Assembly (NCBI RefSeq): GCF_009755225.1
Contig: NZ_WQKZ01000002.1
Location: forward strand, 310,001-374,000
Direction: 5' to 3'
Source: Hymenobacter ginkgonis
GTDB lineage: Bacteria; Bacteroidota; Bacteroidia; Cytophagales; Hymenobacteraceae
DNA length: 64,000 nucleotides
In this document: positions 63,029 through 64,000 of the stretch, one piece after another
Position numbering within the stretch: the first letter of the stretch is position 1
Layout: the number at the start of each line of letters is the position of its first letter
Made by a program: the position numbers and the translations under genes
Notes under the pieces: model-generated
Databases searched by the model: none
The model's input: the letters and a program-made list of their open reading frames with translations, nothing else
What the model was told of the DNA's origin: nothing

Positions 63029-64000
63029 ATGAAAATTCTGCTTACTGTCCTCAAATACACCCTGTTGCTGGGTATTTCGGGCGCGCTTATGTGGTATGCT
63101 ATGCGCGGGCAGGATTTGTCGCGCATCGGCCACTATATCCGCACGGCTAACTATTTCTGGCTGGTCGTGACGAGTCTTATCACGGTGCTCGGGTACCTAA
63201 GCCGCGCCTACCGCTGGCAAATGCAGCTCGATGCTTCCCAAACCCCTGCCCCCTACTGGAAGGTATACCACGCCATGATGGTTGGCTACCTGGCCAACCT
63301 CGTGCTGCCGCGCGCGGGCGAGGTCATTCGGTGCTCGGTGCTGCGGCGTTCGAGCGGCGTGCCGGTGCAAATAGCGCTGGGTACCGTCGTGACGGAGCGC
63401 GTGATTGATGTGGCGGTGCTGCTGGGGTTACTCGGCGCTACGCTGGCGCTGGATTTTAAAACGTTTTGGGCATTTGCCAACGGCCAGATTTTTGGCGGAC
63501 AAGTAGATGCGCTAGCCCGCAACCGCACGCCGCTGCTGCTGGCGGCGCTGGGCGGGCTGGTGCTACTGGGCGCCGCGGCCTACACGCTTTTCAAAAACTT
63601 GGAGCGGCTGCGCCAAAATGCCTTATTCAACAAGGCCGTTATTTTCGTGCAAGGGCTGCTGGCGGGGGTATTCAGCATCTTGAAGCTCAAGCACAAGTGG
63701 CAGTTTTTATTCCACACGTTCTTTACCTGGTTCGTCTATTACCTCCTAGATTACCTAGCGTTCCGCTGTTTTCCCGAAACCTACAACCTCGATTCGCGGG
63801 CGGCGCTGGCGGTGCTCACATTCGGGGCATTTGGCATGGCCGCACCGGTAGCGGGCGGCATTGGGCCGTTTCACGTGCTGGTGCAGGGCATTTTGCTGGT
63901 TTATGGCGTTAGCAAAGAGGCTGGTATCGCCTTTGCGCTGGTAGTGCACGGCGCCCAAACGCTGCTAGTGGTGCTGCTGGGCGGCATCAGCTTCGTAGCC
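63029..64000 (+). CDS. YbhN/UPF0104 lysylphosphatidylglycerol-synthase-type membrane protein (3' partial)
   Basis: A frame from ATG 63029 remains open to the right edge (324 codons). It has many membrane helices (KYTLLLGISGALMWYAM, WLVVTSLITVLGYLSRA, LLLAALGGLVLLGAAAY and others). The segments YLANLVLPRAGEVIRC and FGAFGMAAPVAGGIGPFHVL are typical of the YbhN/AglD-like family related to the MprF flippase domain. It likely moves or modifies lipids at the inner membrane (inference). The cluster with panD is about 78 bases apart. Confidence 0.85.
   Translation, partial: MKILLTVLKYTLLLGISGALMWYAMRGQDLSRIGHYIRTANYFWLVVTSLITVLGYLSRAYRWQMQLDASQTPAPYWKVYHAMMVGYLANLVLPRAGEVIRCSVLRRSSGVPVQIALGTVVTERVIDVAVLLGLLGATLALDFKTFWAFANGQIFGGQVDALARNRTPLLLAALGGLVLLGAAAYTLFKNLERLRQNALFNKAVIFVQGLLAGVFSILKLKHKWQFLFHTFFTWFVYYLLDYLAFRCFPETYNLDSRAALAVLTFGAFGMAAPVAGGIGPFHVLVQGILLVYGVSKEAGIAFALVVHGAQTLLVVLLGGISFVA

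Overview
The window is chromosomal DNA of a member of the Bacteroidota, most likely Hymenobacter or a close relative in the Cytophagales. The evidence is a GC-rich composition, an absence of clear Shine-Dalgarno sites, promoters of the TTG / TAnnTTTG type, a SusC/CirA-style TonB receptor with a carboxypeptidase-like N-terminal domain, and several families typical of the phylum (DUF922, DUF4126, DUF4286, DUF6970-like). I see no rRNA, tRNA, CRISPR array, transposase or phage gene. The window is cut inside a gene at both ends.

Region by region. 1-13 kb: a DUF922 metalloprotease-like protein (partial), a low-GC membrane protein, lpdA, DUF4126, a cluster of three Roadblock/LC7-like proteins with a membrane protein between them, a Crp/Fnr regulator, and the 2-oxoglutarate dehydrogenase genes odhB and sucA with a HEPN/nucleotidyltransferase pair lodged between them. 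13-20 kb: a 3D/double-psi-barrel exoprotein, an MRJP-like lipoprotein, a protein of unknown function, and a secretion operon (ABC membrane domain without ATPase, HlyD adaptor, TolC). 20-24 kb: a small unknown protein, a lipoprotein with 11-residue repeats, an ECF sigma factor and a zinc-finger/TonB-C anti-sigma-like protein. 23.5-29.3 kb: three exported peptidases (alpha/beta-hydrolase aminopeptidase, S9, M28). 29.4-34 kb: a 58-residue Pro-rich ORF, fumC, a HExxH exoprotein, GNAT, undecaprenol/diacylglycerol kinase, a lipoprotein and DinB. 34-43 kb: a two-component system followed by a tripartite RND efflux pump. 43-53 kb: a thioredoxin-like protein, AsmA, a carboxylesterase, htpG, two unknowns and a thioredoxin-reductase-like flavoprotein. 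53-57.6 kb: a probable metal-handling locus (small His-rich protein, TonB receptor, CDF exporter) behind a 45-bp perfect palindrome that sits between two divergent promoters. 57.8-64 kb: small unknowns, a prolyl oligopeptidase whose lipoprotein leader is cut off by an in-frame TAG, panD, and a partial YbhN-family membrane protein.

The parts most worth a second look are the palindromic operator of the metal locus, the HEPN/MNT pair inside the suc operon, the stop codon in the prolyl oligopeptidase, the ATPase-less exporter, the Roadblock cluster, and a GGGGTAG/CTACCCC word that recurs throughout the window and appears to dictate codon choice in Gly-Val-Gly tripeptides. Several families of palindromic intergenic repeats are also present.
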